In this document: positions 57,001 through 64,000 of the stretch, one piece after another
How positions within the stretch are numbered: position 1 is the first letter of the stretch
How the letters are laid out: every line of letters begins with the position of its first letter
Assembly (NCBI GenBank): GCA_023362775.1
Contig: JALMGJ010000011.1
Span: 21,750,001-21,814,000 of the forward strand
DNA from: Charina bottae
Taxonomy: Eukaryota > Chordata > Lepidosauria > Squamata > Charinaidae
Length of the DNA: 64,000 nt
Reading direction: 5' to 3'
Notes under the pieces: generated by a model
Told to the model about the DNA's origin: nothing
Database searches by the model: none
The model's input: only the letters and a program-made list of their open reading frames with translations
Program-made: the position numbers and the translations under genes

Positions 57001-60000
57001 GTGTCCTGCGATTCCAATTGGTGCCTTGCGTGATGAGGTTTAAGTACTAACTTGAGATTTGTTTATTTGGCCTGTGCATTAATATTTAATTACTGCTTTT
57101 TGAGGTTTTCTTTATCAGGATTGCCTTAACCACTACTGCTATTATTTTTTAAACTGTGTTTTAGTTAAATTTAACAATCATTATATATCACTGAGACTTT
57201 AATCTTATTTTTAAAAGTCAGCAGTTTAAGCTTGCCTATGCCAATGTGTACTTTGCCCTAAATATACCATAATCGACTACTAAGAAATGCTAATTTGGTT
57301 GTGTGTGTGTGTGTGTATTGCACAGATCAGACAACCAGGAAGCCTGCATTTGCTTTATGTAACAGTTTCGGCTACTCAGTGAATGTGAACATTTGGTGAA
57401 CATTTTTATCATCCCAGTGCATTTTTTTTAAAATTGACACATAAGGGGGCACACAACCCAAACTCTGCTCCTTCCAGTGCCCTTTTGCATGGTACCTCAA
57501 GAAGTGTCCAGAGCTGGAAGGCTAAAGAAATACCAGTGACCCCTAGGGCAGAAGGTCAGAGAGGGAGGCCAGCATGCCTGTCAGCTTAATTTGAGTTTTG
57601 CCAGCCTCAGGTTTGCATTTCTGAAACCGCAGGGTGGGCCTCCCAGAGGCAGCCCATCAGCCTCCCTCTCCTCCTGCTTCAGGCAAAAGCTTGGGGGGGG
57701 GTGCAGAGGGGGGAAGAGAGAGAAGGGCCGGTTCCCAAGGGAAAGAGAGCAGGATGGGCCCCCCTCCTGCCTGTCAGCTCTCTGCCCTTTCCAGCTGTGG
57801 ATTGGAACCAGATCAGCCTCAAGGTCCTTTGCAAAGCTGAAAGGCACTTTCTTTGCATTCTTTCTTTTTGTAATTTGACTTGGAAGTTTTCCTATGAGAA
57901 CTAGTTTGCGAGAGGGAAGGAGCAGCCTGTCCCAATAAAAGGCAGGAGGGAAAGGGGGGTGGGGGGGGCTGAAGCTGCATAGGAAGGAACCCAAGAAGAG
58001 TTCAAGGGCCTGGCCCACCTCCTGTGCTATAAAGGCTGAACCGTTTGCAGCTCTTTTAGTTTGCAAAGGGTGTCTTCAGGGGGGAAGAATGTGATTAGAG
58101 ACCAGTGGAAGGGGGGGAGTTTTTTTCCCTTTCCTCCTTCCCCTCCCCGAGGAATCATGGGCTGAAGATTAAGGACTGACTCAGGACCTTCTGCAGTTAG
58201 CTCATGGCATTGAGTGCCGCAAGAATTAGACAGGGCCTCTGTTCTCAAAGGGGGTGAGCCAGATTCATAGTCCTCCAGTGGCTGCCATCTTATTAAAAAA
58301 GCAGTTGCAGGATCACAGGCTACAACACTAAAGCGCAAGGGCCATACTGGCTGCTGTCCAGCACATCTGGAAGAGGATACTGGGGTAGGGAAGAGGTGGT
58401 TGGTTGAGATCTGGCATGTCTCTCCAGATCAGGGATGGAACTAGGGTCTGTGTCACCCGGGGCAAACATGGATTCTGCGACACCCCCCCCGGGTTATTTT
58501 GTCATTTTGGCGCCCCCCCCCCCCAGCACGGCGCCTGGGACACATGCCCCGCTTGCCCCCCCCCCCCCCCCAGTTGCGGCCCTGCTCCAGATCTTGTTCA
58601 TGGGACTTCCCCTCTGCTTCCAAGTATCATAAGGCATGGTGCAAATAGCTGTCTTTCAGGCTGCATTGAAGTACTTTAAATGCTACTAATGGGCCTGTCT
58701 GCACCTGTCTTTTCAAAGAGTTCAGCACCTCTCTGAACTCAGCAGTAACCCCACTACCCTTTTGGCTTGAATCACAACCATTTGCTCCTGCCCTTGATTT
58801 TAACCAGTCCTGTGAAGACAACAGTAGCTGCTGTGAAGTTTGTTTGCCCCCTGTTATTTCTATACAGAGGAACAGATTTTGTCACATCCCACCAGGCAAA
58901 ATCTATGAAGGTTGCATTGCCTTTCCTTTGTCTAAGTGGAATAAGAGTTTTGATTCTCTCCTTTCCGTTTTTATCATTCAGTTGCGCAGCAAGAAGGAAG
59001 CCCATCGGCAGGCTGTGATTGACACCAGCTTGGAACAGGCCCCCTCATACACAAGCAAGCATCGAAGGTCAGCAGGGAGACCAGATTATTATTAGATATT
59101 GTACTATTATGGGTAATGCCAGGTCTTCAGTTCCACTTAACTCCCCAACCTCAGCCTTTGCCTTCAGACGCTTGTGATTTAAGGTTTTTAATTTAGGTTT
59201 TTCAGCCCTGGGATCAGATGGGTGAAATCAGACTGACACCCTTCCAACAAACCTAAGTGGCAAAACAAGTTTGGAGAGAGGTGTACAGCAGGTTTGACAA
59301 CAGAAGTGTTTATGGTTTGAAGTTGCAGCTGTCAGATTGGTCTCTCTGACTGTGGTTACATGTTTTATTTATTTATTTGTTTAGTTAGTTAGTTAATTAG
59401 TTAGTTAAATTTATATGACCGCCCAACTCCCCCAACGGGAGAGAGCCTGTCCAAATTACAAGTGCCTGTTGTCAGGAAAGGAAACCACCTAGCAAGGACT
59501 GTCTGCTATCATGCTTGGAGTGGGACTTAGTTGGGCCCTTGCTGGGGCATCACTGAGGCAGTTTGGGATTTGTAAGCAGATTGTTGGCCAGCTCATGCAT
59601 ATTCAAACATGGGAATAGGGTGTCCATTTTCTACTATAGGAAACATTGTAGAGTGTAAGGCATGTAAGTGCTCTCTCACCATCACAGTTGGAGTTACATA
59701 TGTGATGTTATTGCTCTTGTCCTTTCACATATGTGGCATTTCCAGCATTGAGCACAGATGAATACAGGTAGTCCTTGGTTAACGACAGCAATTGGGACTG
59801 GAATTTCCATCGCCAAGCAACGTGGTCGTAAAGTGACATCACATGACCGCGCCGTTTAGTGATGGAAATTCAGGCACTTCCTGTTGCCGTCATTAAGCGA
59901 ATCACCACGGGTCATTAAGCAAGGCCATCACGTGGTTGCCATTTGCGACCTCCTGCCGGCTTCCCCATTGACTTTGCTTGTAGGAAGCTGGCAAGGTCGC

Positions 60001-60982
60001 AAATGGTGATCACGTGTGACTGTGGGATGCTGCGATGTTGTAATTGCGAGCCGGGCACTGAACGCCTGGATCTCAATCACATGACCGCAGGGATGCTGTG
60101 ACCGATGTAAGTACGAGGTCCAGTTGTAACTACCATTCATTCAGTGCCATTACAACTTTGAACAGTCACCAAATGAGTGGTCATTAAATGAGGACCACCT
60201 GTATGTGCTTAGACCTAGACTGGTTGGCAGCATCTTAAATAGTCTGAAATCCATGTTATAAAGATAAAAGGTATATTATCTCAAGGACAGTGATCCATAT
60301 CATAGCAATTGGAGTTGGGCGGCTAATACATTTAAATAAATAAGTAATCAATCCACCTGTAGGGTAGTCACTAAATTATTCCAGGTCTAAACCACAGAAG
60401 CAGAAGATGCCAGCCAAGAGATATGAAGCCACTGAGTATTCCTCCTTCACTAAGTAGTATCTTGAACCCGGTGTTGAATAGGGAAATGGCAGCCAGGTGT
60501 GGCTAGATGGGTTGGGGTTGTCATCCTACCATGTTCTTTAGTTTGGGCTAAGTACATCCATAACGGATTTTGTGACATGTATCTCTGGCGGGGTAAGCAG
60601 GCAAGATCTTTTCAGCTGCTTCTCCTGTCCATCTCTTGCTCTGATGCCCCTAGGAGCTCGGTATGTCGCATGAGCAGCAGAGAAAAGATCTCTGTCCAAG
60701 ACCAGTCAAAGGAGCGGAAGACCTTGGGTACCATCGCTGTTGGCGAGGAGGAGACCAGTTCGGCTTCGGAGGGGGACGAAACACCAGAGACCAACGGTGA
60801 GTGGAGCCGTGCAGCAGCCAGGACCCTCAAAGTCAGTTCAAACAGGCCAGAGTGGATTGATTGCTAATTGCTTCCTGTCTCTCGCAGAAGTGAAGGCTAT
60901 TCCCCCAGCAGACAGCAGTGCAGTGAATGGAGTGTCTGTGACTCCCATTAGGCCTCTGTCCCCTTGTCCTGTTGGGCAAAAG
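36706..60982 (+). CDS. PPP1R12C: Protein phosphatase 1 regulatory subunit 12C, 3' end outside window (9 joined coding exons)
   Basis: A myosin-phosphatase targeting subunit (MYPT family) that binds PP1 catalytic subunit and directs it to cytoskeletal substrates. Coding segments seen: 36706-37062, 49887-50017, 50650-50768, 51588-51747, 52974-53118, 55100-55174, 58982-59067, 60654-60796, 60888-60982 (437 codons in one frame). Residues 74-77 (AVRF) are the PP1-docking KVxF-like motif. Ankyrin repeats span about 108-330, with [17 protein letters not shown] and [20 protein letters not shown]. Residues 355-372 carry [17 protein letters not shown], as in mammalian PPP1R12C. The more C-terminal exons and any stop were not seen up to 64000. 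Its position next to TNNT1 on the same strand supports PPP1R12C rather than PPP1R12A or B. The ATG at 36706 has A at -3 and G at +4 and gives an N-terminus of mammalian-like length. Confidence 0.95.
37808..38038 (-). mobile_element. tRNA-derived SINE, type 2
   Basis: Complete-looking minus copy with a tail region CAATTGTGTCTGATTCTAGG, the internal GCAAGGTTGCAGAAGTGGTT, the GACTGGCCCAAGGTCACCCA block, and a head ending ACCACTACACCAAACTGGCT. Confidence 0.82.
38105..38440 (-). mobile_element. RTE-type LINE 3' end, distinct from BovB
   Basis: The minus-strand frame 38321-38124 ends [20 protein letters not shown], comparable with the C-terminal W-R...KSRKRL region of BovB but clearly diverged. 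The terminus at 38124-38150 contains GTGCCATCAAGTC, shared with the tail of the type-2 SINEs, suggesting this RTE lineage mobilised them. Confidence 0.6.
39531..39832 (+). mobile_element. CR1/L2-type LINE 3' end with (AATA)n tail
   Basis: Very similar to the 3' end of the LINE at 13.4-15.3 kb (CTGGCCTTCCGGAAGTCTTT, AAACCGCCCAGAG, GAGATGGGCGGTGATAAAT). Only the last ~250 bp are present, followed by about 12 AATA units. Confidence 0.9.
41300..42173 (-). mobile_element. R4-like LINE C-terminal region with a restriction-like endonuclease, interrupted by a MITE
   Basis: Read on the minus strand: [18 protein letters not shown] (a CCHC knuckle, about 42162-42109), NICTAYGL, then after the MITE at 41748-42018 [12 protein letters not shown] with NQPD, and in a second frame [20 protein letters not shown] followed by [12 protein letters not shown]. 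The order CCHC then P-D...D...K is the restriction-like endonuclease arrangement of R2/R4-type LINEs. A frameshift near 41625 and a stop at 41430 disable it; the GTAKIL region continues to about 41300. Clade R4 is my best guess from known squamate content. Confidence 0.65.
41740..42026. mobile_element. hAT-type MITE, family beta, copy 2
   Basis: Element 41748-42018, ends CAGAGCTTTCCAAACTGTGT and TTTGGAAAGCCCTG, perfect TSD GTCTAGCC (41740-41747, 42019-42026). The interior has repeated GTGTGTCGCCAC motifs. It is inserted in the R4-like LINE, so it is the younger insertion. Confidence 0.92.
42174..42215. repeat. (GT)n microsatellite
   Basis: About 21 GT units directly next to the upper end of the R4-like fragment. 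Confidence 0.95.
44056..44130 (-). mobile_element. LINE/SINE 3' terminus
   Basis: (TTTA)n followed by TTTATATAGCCGCCCATCTC, the reverse complement of a CR1/L2-like 3' end with GAGATGGGCGG and an AAATA tail. Too short to classify further. Confidence 0.55.
44866..45214 (+). mobile_element. Sauria-type tRNA-derived SINE with 13-bp TSD
   Basis: Head GGGGCGCGATGGCTCAGTGG, body CCAGCTCTTGCCAACCTAGC, 3' CTAGAGTCGGACACGGCTG and a tail of three ACCTTT units. Direct repeat AAGCTGACTTGGG at 44866-44878 and 45202-45214. Confidence 0.9.
46415..46565. mobile_element. hAT-type fold-back MITE, family alpha, copy 5
   Basis: Palindrome 46423-46557, arms starting CAGTGTTTCTCAACTTTAG, with perfect TSD GTATAAAG (46415-46422, 46558-46565). 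Arm identity is almost complete, so it is a young or well-preserved copy. Confidence 0.93.
47712..47965 (+). mobile_element. CR1/L2-type LINE 3' end, different subfamily
   Basis: AGCTATTAAAGGCCTGGCTC corresponds to the C-terminal end of the RT ORF, followed by a T-rich 3' UTR and TTGTAAGCCGCTAGAGTC with an AAATAAATAA tail. It lacks the GAGATGGGCGG motif of the other copies. Confidence 0.65.
48562..48692. mobile_element. Possible fold-back MITE
   Basis: GGGATGGGAAACT and TGGTAGTCC at the left pair with GGACCACAGAGTTTCCATCTC at the right. Ends and TSD are unclear. Confidence 0.4.
48713..49324. mobile_element. hAT-type MITE, family beta, copy 3, with nested SINE
   Basis: Element 48721-49316, ends CAGAGCTTTCCAAACTTTTC and AGTTTGGAAAGCTCTG, perfect TSD TCCTACCC (48713-48720, 49317-49324). 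The interior includes a 5'-truncated minus-strand SINE (48842-49017) and a direct repeat around GGCACAAGGCAGGCACTAGG (about 49084-49105 and 49138-49160). Confidence 0.9.
48842..49017 (-). mobile_element. Sauria-type SINE, 5'-truncated, nested in a MITE
   Basis: ACGTAAAGGTTCC, GTGCAGTCGTGTCTGACTCT and CACCGAAGTGGTACCTATTC are the reverse complement of the 3' half of the SINEs at 35834 and 44866. The tRNA head is missing. Confidence 0.85.
49887..50017 (+). CDS. PPP1R12C: PPP1R12C exon 2
   Basis: Acceptor TTCTTCCAG, donor GTGAGT. Encodes [20 protein letters not shown] then [20 protein letters not shown], two ankyrin repeats almost identical to the mammalian protein. Confidence 0.98.
50018..50649. 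other. PPP1R12C intron 2
   Basis: About 630 bp of non-coding sequence with no recognised repeat. Confidence 0.5.
50650..50768 (+). CDS. PPP1R12C: PPP1R12C exon 3
   Basis: Completes Gln163 and encodes [20 protein letters not shown] and [19 protein letters not shown]. Acceptor GGCCCAG, donor GTAAGG. Confidence 0.97.
51013..51089. repeat. (TG)n-(CA)n back-to-back dinucleotide array
   Basis: About 37 bp of TG units, a short TGTATACA centre, then about 34 bp of CA units, forming a near-perfect palindrome in PPP1R12C intron 3. Confidence 0.93.
51588..51747 (+). CDS. PPP1R12C: PPP1R12C exon 4
   Basis: Encodes [40 protein letters not shown] and [12 protein letters not shown], the linker and ankyrin repeat of MYPT proteins. 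Donor GTGAGA. Confidence 0.97.
51808..51938. repeat. (ACTTT)n changing to (ACTTTTT)n
   Basis: About seven pentanucleotide ACTTT units followed by about thirteen mostly heptanucleotide ACTTTTT units, ending at the tail of the minus-strand SINE at 51933. Confidence 0.92.
51933..52266 (-). mobile_element. Chimeric tRNA-derived SINE (type 1 tail, type 2 segment)
   Basis: From the left, the type-1 tail (complement of GGCGGGATAAAAATAA) and body continue through GACTGGCCCAAGGTCACCCA to CTCAGTCTCCTGGTTT at 52126. The sequence then switches to the type-2 interior GCCATTGGCTCCTTCCTAGG and repeats the GACTGGCCCAAGGTCACCCA block, ending in a normal head at 52266. Confidence 0.78.
52974..53118 (+). CDS. 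PPP1R12C: PPP1R12C exon 5
   Basis: Encodes [20 protein letters not shown] and [19 protein letters not shown], the last complete ankyrin repeats, ending in phase 0 at donor GTAAGA. Confidence 0.98.
53119..55099. other. PPP1R12C intron 5
   Basis: Holds one half-size family-alpha MITE (53421), a (TC)n tract at about 54451-54484 and a (CA)n tract at 54767-54793. No other element recognised. Confidence 0.5.
53421..53492. mobile_element. hAT-type MITE, family alpha, half copy (copy 6)
   Basis: Only the left arm is present, CAGTGTTTCTCAACTTTGGC to CAGCCAGCTATGCT. The flanking octamers GGCTAGTT and GGCTAGAC agree at six positions, so the missing arm may have been lost exactly to the target-site duplication. 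Confidence 0.8.
55100..55174 (+). CDS. PPP1R12C: PPP1R12C exon 6
   Basis: 25 codons, phase 0 both ends: [20 protein letters not shown] then HKQKD. The acceptor follows a long C-run (CCCCTCTAG). Confidence 0.97.
55628..55749. mobile_element. hAT-type fold-back MITE, family alpha, copy 7
   Basis: Palindrome 55636-55741 with ends CAGTGTTTCTCAACCTTGGC and AAGGTTGAGAAACACTG; flanks ATCTAGTT and ATCTAGAT agree at six of eight positions. Confidence 0.9.
56395..56479. mobile_element. hAT-type MITE, family alpha, half copy with perfect TSD (copy 8)
   Basis: Only the left arm is present (56403-56471, CAATGTTTCTCAAACTTGGC to CCCAGCCAGCCAT), yet it is flanked by a perfect 8-bp duplication GCTTAGTC at 56395-56402 and 56472-56479. 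Confidence 0.85.
56480..58421. other. PPP1R12C intron 6, middle part
   Basis: Non-coding. Around 56550-56635 there is a possible LINE 3' end (AACTGCCAGGAGTCCTTAGG, AAATAAATG). The G- and C-rich stretch 57640-57800 gives open frames with no similarity I recognise. Confidence 0.4.
58422..58592. mobile_element. hAT-type MITE, family delta, with 8-bp TSD
   Basis: Element 58430-58584, ends CAGGGATGGAACT and AGTTGCGGCCCTG, perfect TSD CTCCAGAT (58422-58429, 58585-58592). The interior has long C-runs (58487-58495, 58513-58524, 58556-58571). Confidence 0.85.
58982..59067 (+). CDS. PPP1R12C: PPP1R12C exon 7
   Basis: Acceptor ATCATTCAG, donor GTCAGC. Encodes [20 protein letters not shown] and PSYTSKHR, leading to the conserved KHRRSSV segment across the splice. 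Confidence 0.95.
59362..59452 (-). mobile_element. LINE/SINE 3' terminus
   Basis: TTTA and TTAG units followed by AAATTTATATGACCGCCCAA, similar to the end at 44056 in reverse orientation. Short and unclassified. Confidence 0.5.
59763..60203. mobile_element. TA-flanked MITE, copy 3
   Basis: Starts CAGGTAGTCCTTGGTTAAC at 59765, ends GAGGACCACCTG at 60201, TA on both sides. Longest of the three copies; the interior carries several GGTCATTAAG and GATCACGTG-like motifs. Confidence 0.87.
60654..60796 (+). CDS. PPP1R12C: PPP1R12C exon 8
   Basis: Acceptor GATGCCCCTAG, donor GTGAGT. Encodes [20 protein letters not shown] followed by a Ser/Glu-rich stretch to PETN. The SSREKIS motif is conserved in the MYPT family. 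Confidence 0.96.
60888..60982 (+). CDS. PPP1R12C: PPP1R12C exon 9 (last exon seen)
   Basis: Acceptor TCTCTCGCAG, donor GTAAGG, phase 1 to 0. Encodes [20 protein letters not shown] then [12 protein letters not shown], parallel to the LNGVSSP region of mammalian PPP1R12C. Confidence 0.85.
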
Positions 60983-63670
60983 GTAAGGCAAGGCATTGTG
61001 GTGGCAGAGGAAGTCAGGTGGTGTTTTTGAGCTTCCTCTCTCCATCGCCTTAATTTCCTTCTCAAGTTGCGGGTCCAGATGTGATCGTTACAAGTACTGT
61101 CGTGCAGTTGAAATCCAGCTCCAGCATCCGCTGGCTGAACAACCTTTACCAGAGCCCAAGGTAGAGGATGACAAATACTCGAAGGGCCCCAGTCGCTTTA
61201 CTATCTCAGCTCATTCATGCCACTTAATGTGGGACTGCAGGTGCCGTCTCGAATGAATGCTCATGTGTCCTGAGCACAGGCTGCGTGTGTGGCAGAATAA
61301 GACTGGACTGTACCATTTCAGAGTACACAACGAGGAATTTTATTTGTAACATTCCTGTCCAAAGAACTTCCTTCAAGTAGAAAACTAGCCCAGCTGAGGC
61401 TAGCGAGGCCGAAATATTGTGCCTCGACTGGTCAGGTTTGATGGGCCATGTAACTTTCAATTACTTAGCAAAGTTTCTGTTGAGAAGTCTTGCAGCTTTG
61501 CAAAAAGGGGCACCTGAACTCTGATTTCTACAGAAGAAGCAGGAGATGAAAGCTAGGAGACCTTAATCCTGCGCTTGGCGTGGCCCACCTCTAGAGAGAG
61601 AATAAGCTTCCCCTTAGAAATGTCACCTTTCCTTCTCTTCCAGCCCTCCATCACTTCTTCATGGTGACTTGCTCTTCTGCGCGAAGCATGCGATGAATTC
61701 ATCTTAATGCGTTTCTTCTGAGCGTGCTCAACACCTTCATCTGCCGTGCTTGATTAACCCTTTATTGCCTGCACCTGACTTTTCCCCTGCTCGGGATGCT
61801 GGCACGAGCAAGTCTAGGGACTCCATTTGCAAAGAGGCCTTCCCATTCCGCTGGTTGGGCCTCACCTGCACTTCCTCTCCATTCCGCTGCACATCACCTC
61901 TGTCTGAACTGTATGAAATACTTTGAACATTTTCTTTCCTTTTCCTCTTTCCCCTGTTCTGACATTTCTCCCTGTGTCTTCCATCCGTTGTGAACTGCAC
62001 CTCCTCCTCCTCGCTTTCTCATTCCACCTGCCCACTCCAGCCACAGTTTGTCTTCATTTTGCCTCTGCTGCCCGGCCCAAGCCCTCTGGGGCCTTCCGTG
62101 TGGAGACCAAGCTTGCGCAAAACGGGGATCGTTCTGGTGCCCCAGAAGGGACAAAAGGCTGCCGTGAGGGTCCCACATAAACGAGTTAAGAGGGAGCCAA
62201 GAGGGGCGTGTCTTTGCGTGGTTTTCTCCAGGAAGCCCAAAGTAGGGCTTAAAATCTCCTAATCTGCAACAGAGCTGTTTGTAACCGAGTCAGTCATTGA
62301 CTGTGAGTTGAGAGAGACTACTTCAAGGGAACCCTTGCCTGCTGTTCTCTTAGCTGTTCATCCTTCTGGTATTTGCAGGGATTCAGCTGCTTTGTTCCTT
62401 AATGCTCTCAAGTGGTGTGTGTGCATGTGTGTGTGTGTGAGAGAGAGAGAGACAGAGAGAGAGACAGAGAGAGAGAGAGCGTGCACTGCCTCTGTACATG
62501 CCACTGTGGGAAGATTCTGAAAGCATCTCCTGGCTACTGTGTGAAACAGGATGCAGGGCGGTTGATATTCTGCAGTTCCCTCTCCGTGCACTGTGGGGAG
62601 CTGTGTTTTTGTTTGTGTGCATAAGAATGCTAGCATTTAGGGGGAGAAAGTGGTCCAGCAGCCTAAAGATGCCCAAGGGAGGAAATGAAGAGGGCCATTG
62701 AGATTGTAAGCTACTGGGGTCAAGCGGTACTTCAGTAGGGGAACTGGCCCTTGGGCTGCAAGAGCTGTCAGCCTGAGTTCTAAAGCCAGAAGCAGTTTGT
62801 TCCTTCCCTGGCAGATAGGGAGGAGGGAGAGAAGAAAGTGAGTTGCAAAGAACACAACTGGGGAGGGGGGAGGACGAAGAGGGAGGAGGAGAAAGCATGT
62901 TGGTCCCACCTTCTACTTGCCATTGGCATGATTGTGGGTCTCCTCCAGCATTACTTTTGAAGGAATGTAGCCCTTGATGGAGGGGTAGGGGGTGGGTGGA
63001 TGGGTGGGAAGATTGCCCACTCCATTGAAAGCTACCCAGATATAGTGAGTTGCAGGGCTGGGGTGCAGCGTCTCTGCGGGGCAGACAAGAAAAACCCATC
63101 AGCCAAGGTGAAGGTTTTCCAGAGTGGGGAGGCTGGGAAATGCAGCAGAGGTGATTTTCTGAAACTTCCTGGAAGGTGTTCTAGTGCAGAGAGGCAGCTT
63201 TCCAGGTCGTGCTTGCCTGCTGCTCCCTCTGCCCTGATGGCATTTTGAAACCCTGTGCTGGCTATGATTGTGGGCAGCTCTTCTCCTCACCAGCATTAGC
63301 TCTTCTGTTTTGGAACTTGCATTGGCCAGGACTTCAACATCGGATTAGAGGAACAGGCAGCCTTGTCTTGCAGAGACCCTGGACCGTCAGAAGTGGGAGG
63401 GGGGCATCTGTCAGGCCTTTGGGCCAGCCTTGAGGGTCTCAGTAGTCACAGTTCCCTCATGCCGTGTTTGTATTTGTATAAACTGCATATTGGGCAACCC
63501 TGCTTGCTAAGTTGCTTGCTAACAATCCCAGGACTGTTTGCTTGTAACCCATATTTTAAGCAGCTACTTATTCACTAGAGCAATTCCCCCATTATTTCCC
63601 CCTTCGTTTGTTTATTTATACATACAATAATGTCTACAGTGCCCAAAGGGACTTGAAGCAGTTTAAAAAA
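60983..63670. other. PPP1R12C intron 9, no further exon found
   Basis: A (GT)n/(GA)n tract lies at about 62412-62480. I searched for the next conserved PPP1R12C block and saw none, so it lies beyond 64000 or is too diverged to read by eye. Confidence 0.5.
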
Positions 63671-64000
63671 GGTAAAGGTACCCCCCGCACATTTGTGCAG
63701 TCGTGTCCGACTCTAGGGGCCGGTGCTCATCTCCGTTTGTTAGCCGAAGAGCCAGCGTTGTCCGAAGACGTTTCCACGGTCATGTGGCCGCATGACACGC
63801 ACGGAACGCTGTTACCTACCCACCAAAGTGGTACCTATTAATCTACTTGCATTTGCATGCTTTCGAATTGCTAGGTTGGCAAGAGCTGGAGCTAGTGCAG
63901 GAGCTCACTCTGCACGCAGGGCTAGGGATTCGAACCTCCGAACTTGCAATCTTCCGATCAACAAGCCTGGCGTCTTACCCGCTGAGCCACCACACCCCTG
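63671..64000 (-). mobile_element. Sauria-type tRNA-derived SINE, minus strand, reaching the window edge
   Basis: Reverse complement of the SINEs at 35834 and 44866: tail GGTAAAGGTACC, GTGCAGTCGTGTCCGACTCT, GCTAGGTTGGCAAGAGCTGG and a head ending GCTGAGCCACCACACCCC at about 63999. Nearly full length; the 5' flank and TSD are outside the window. Confidence 0.9.

Noticed and set aside
62036..62240. A further PPP1R12C exon
   Set aside because: Some frames are open and basic, but none continues phase 0 from exon 9 with an acceptor and sequence resembling the next conserved block.

Overview
This window is nuclear DNA from a squamate reptile (snake or lizard). The evidence is vertebrate intron-exon genes with GT-AG splice sites, plus a squamate set of transposable elements: BovB (RTE), CR1/L2-type LINEs with microsatellite tails, L1 and R4-like remnants, tRNA-derived SINEs whose 3' end resembles BovB, a 5S rRNA-derived SINE, and many short hAT-type MITEs with 8-bp target-site duplications. 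The species cannot be named from the sequence alone.

Two protein-coding genes lie head to tail on the + strand. TNNT1 (slow skeletal troponin T) is complete in its coding part: 13 coding exons from the ATG at 9795 to the stop at 33621-33623, 789 nt including the stop, 262 residues. All exon phases join cleanly. A muscle-type promoter (MEF2 and CArG sites) lies about 0.3-0.5 kb upstream of the first coding exon, and a polyadenylation signal is at 33807. About 3.1 kb downstream begins PPP1R12C (MYPT3/p85-type myosin phosphatase targeting subunit). Its CpG-rich first exon starts at 36706. Nine coding exons (437 codons) can be followed to 60982, and the gene runs off the right edge. The TNNT1-PPP1R12C order and orientation match the mammalian arrangement, where intron 1 of PPP1R12C is the AAVS1 locus; here that intron is about 12.8 kb.

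Layout: 1-9.4 kb is intergenic DNA with BovB, two CR1/L2 LINE copies, large microsatellites and MITEs. 9.4-33.8 kb is TNNT1, whose introns carry a long CR1/L2 LINE, L1 remnants, SINEs and MITEs. 33.8-36.5 kb is a short intergenic spacer. 36.5-64 kb is PPP1R12C, whose introns hold an R4-like LINE, nested hAT MITEs and SINEs.

The two genes act in contractile regulation at different points. Troponin T anchors the troponin complex to tropomyosin on thin filaments. PPP1R12C targets PP1c to substrates such as myosin light chain. Nothing shows direct cooperation; the linkage is an ancient synteny. I found no clearly new biological system. The most interesting signals are the microexon-rich N-terminus of TNNT1, several MITE families with intact target-site duplications (including a half-element with a perfect one), nested and chimeric retroelements, and microsatellites growing from LINE 3' ends.
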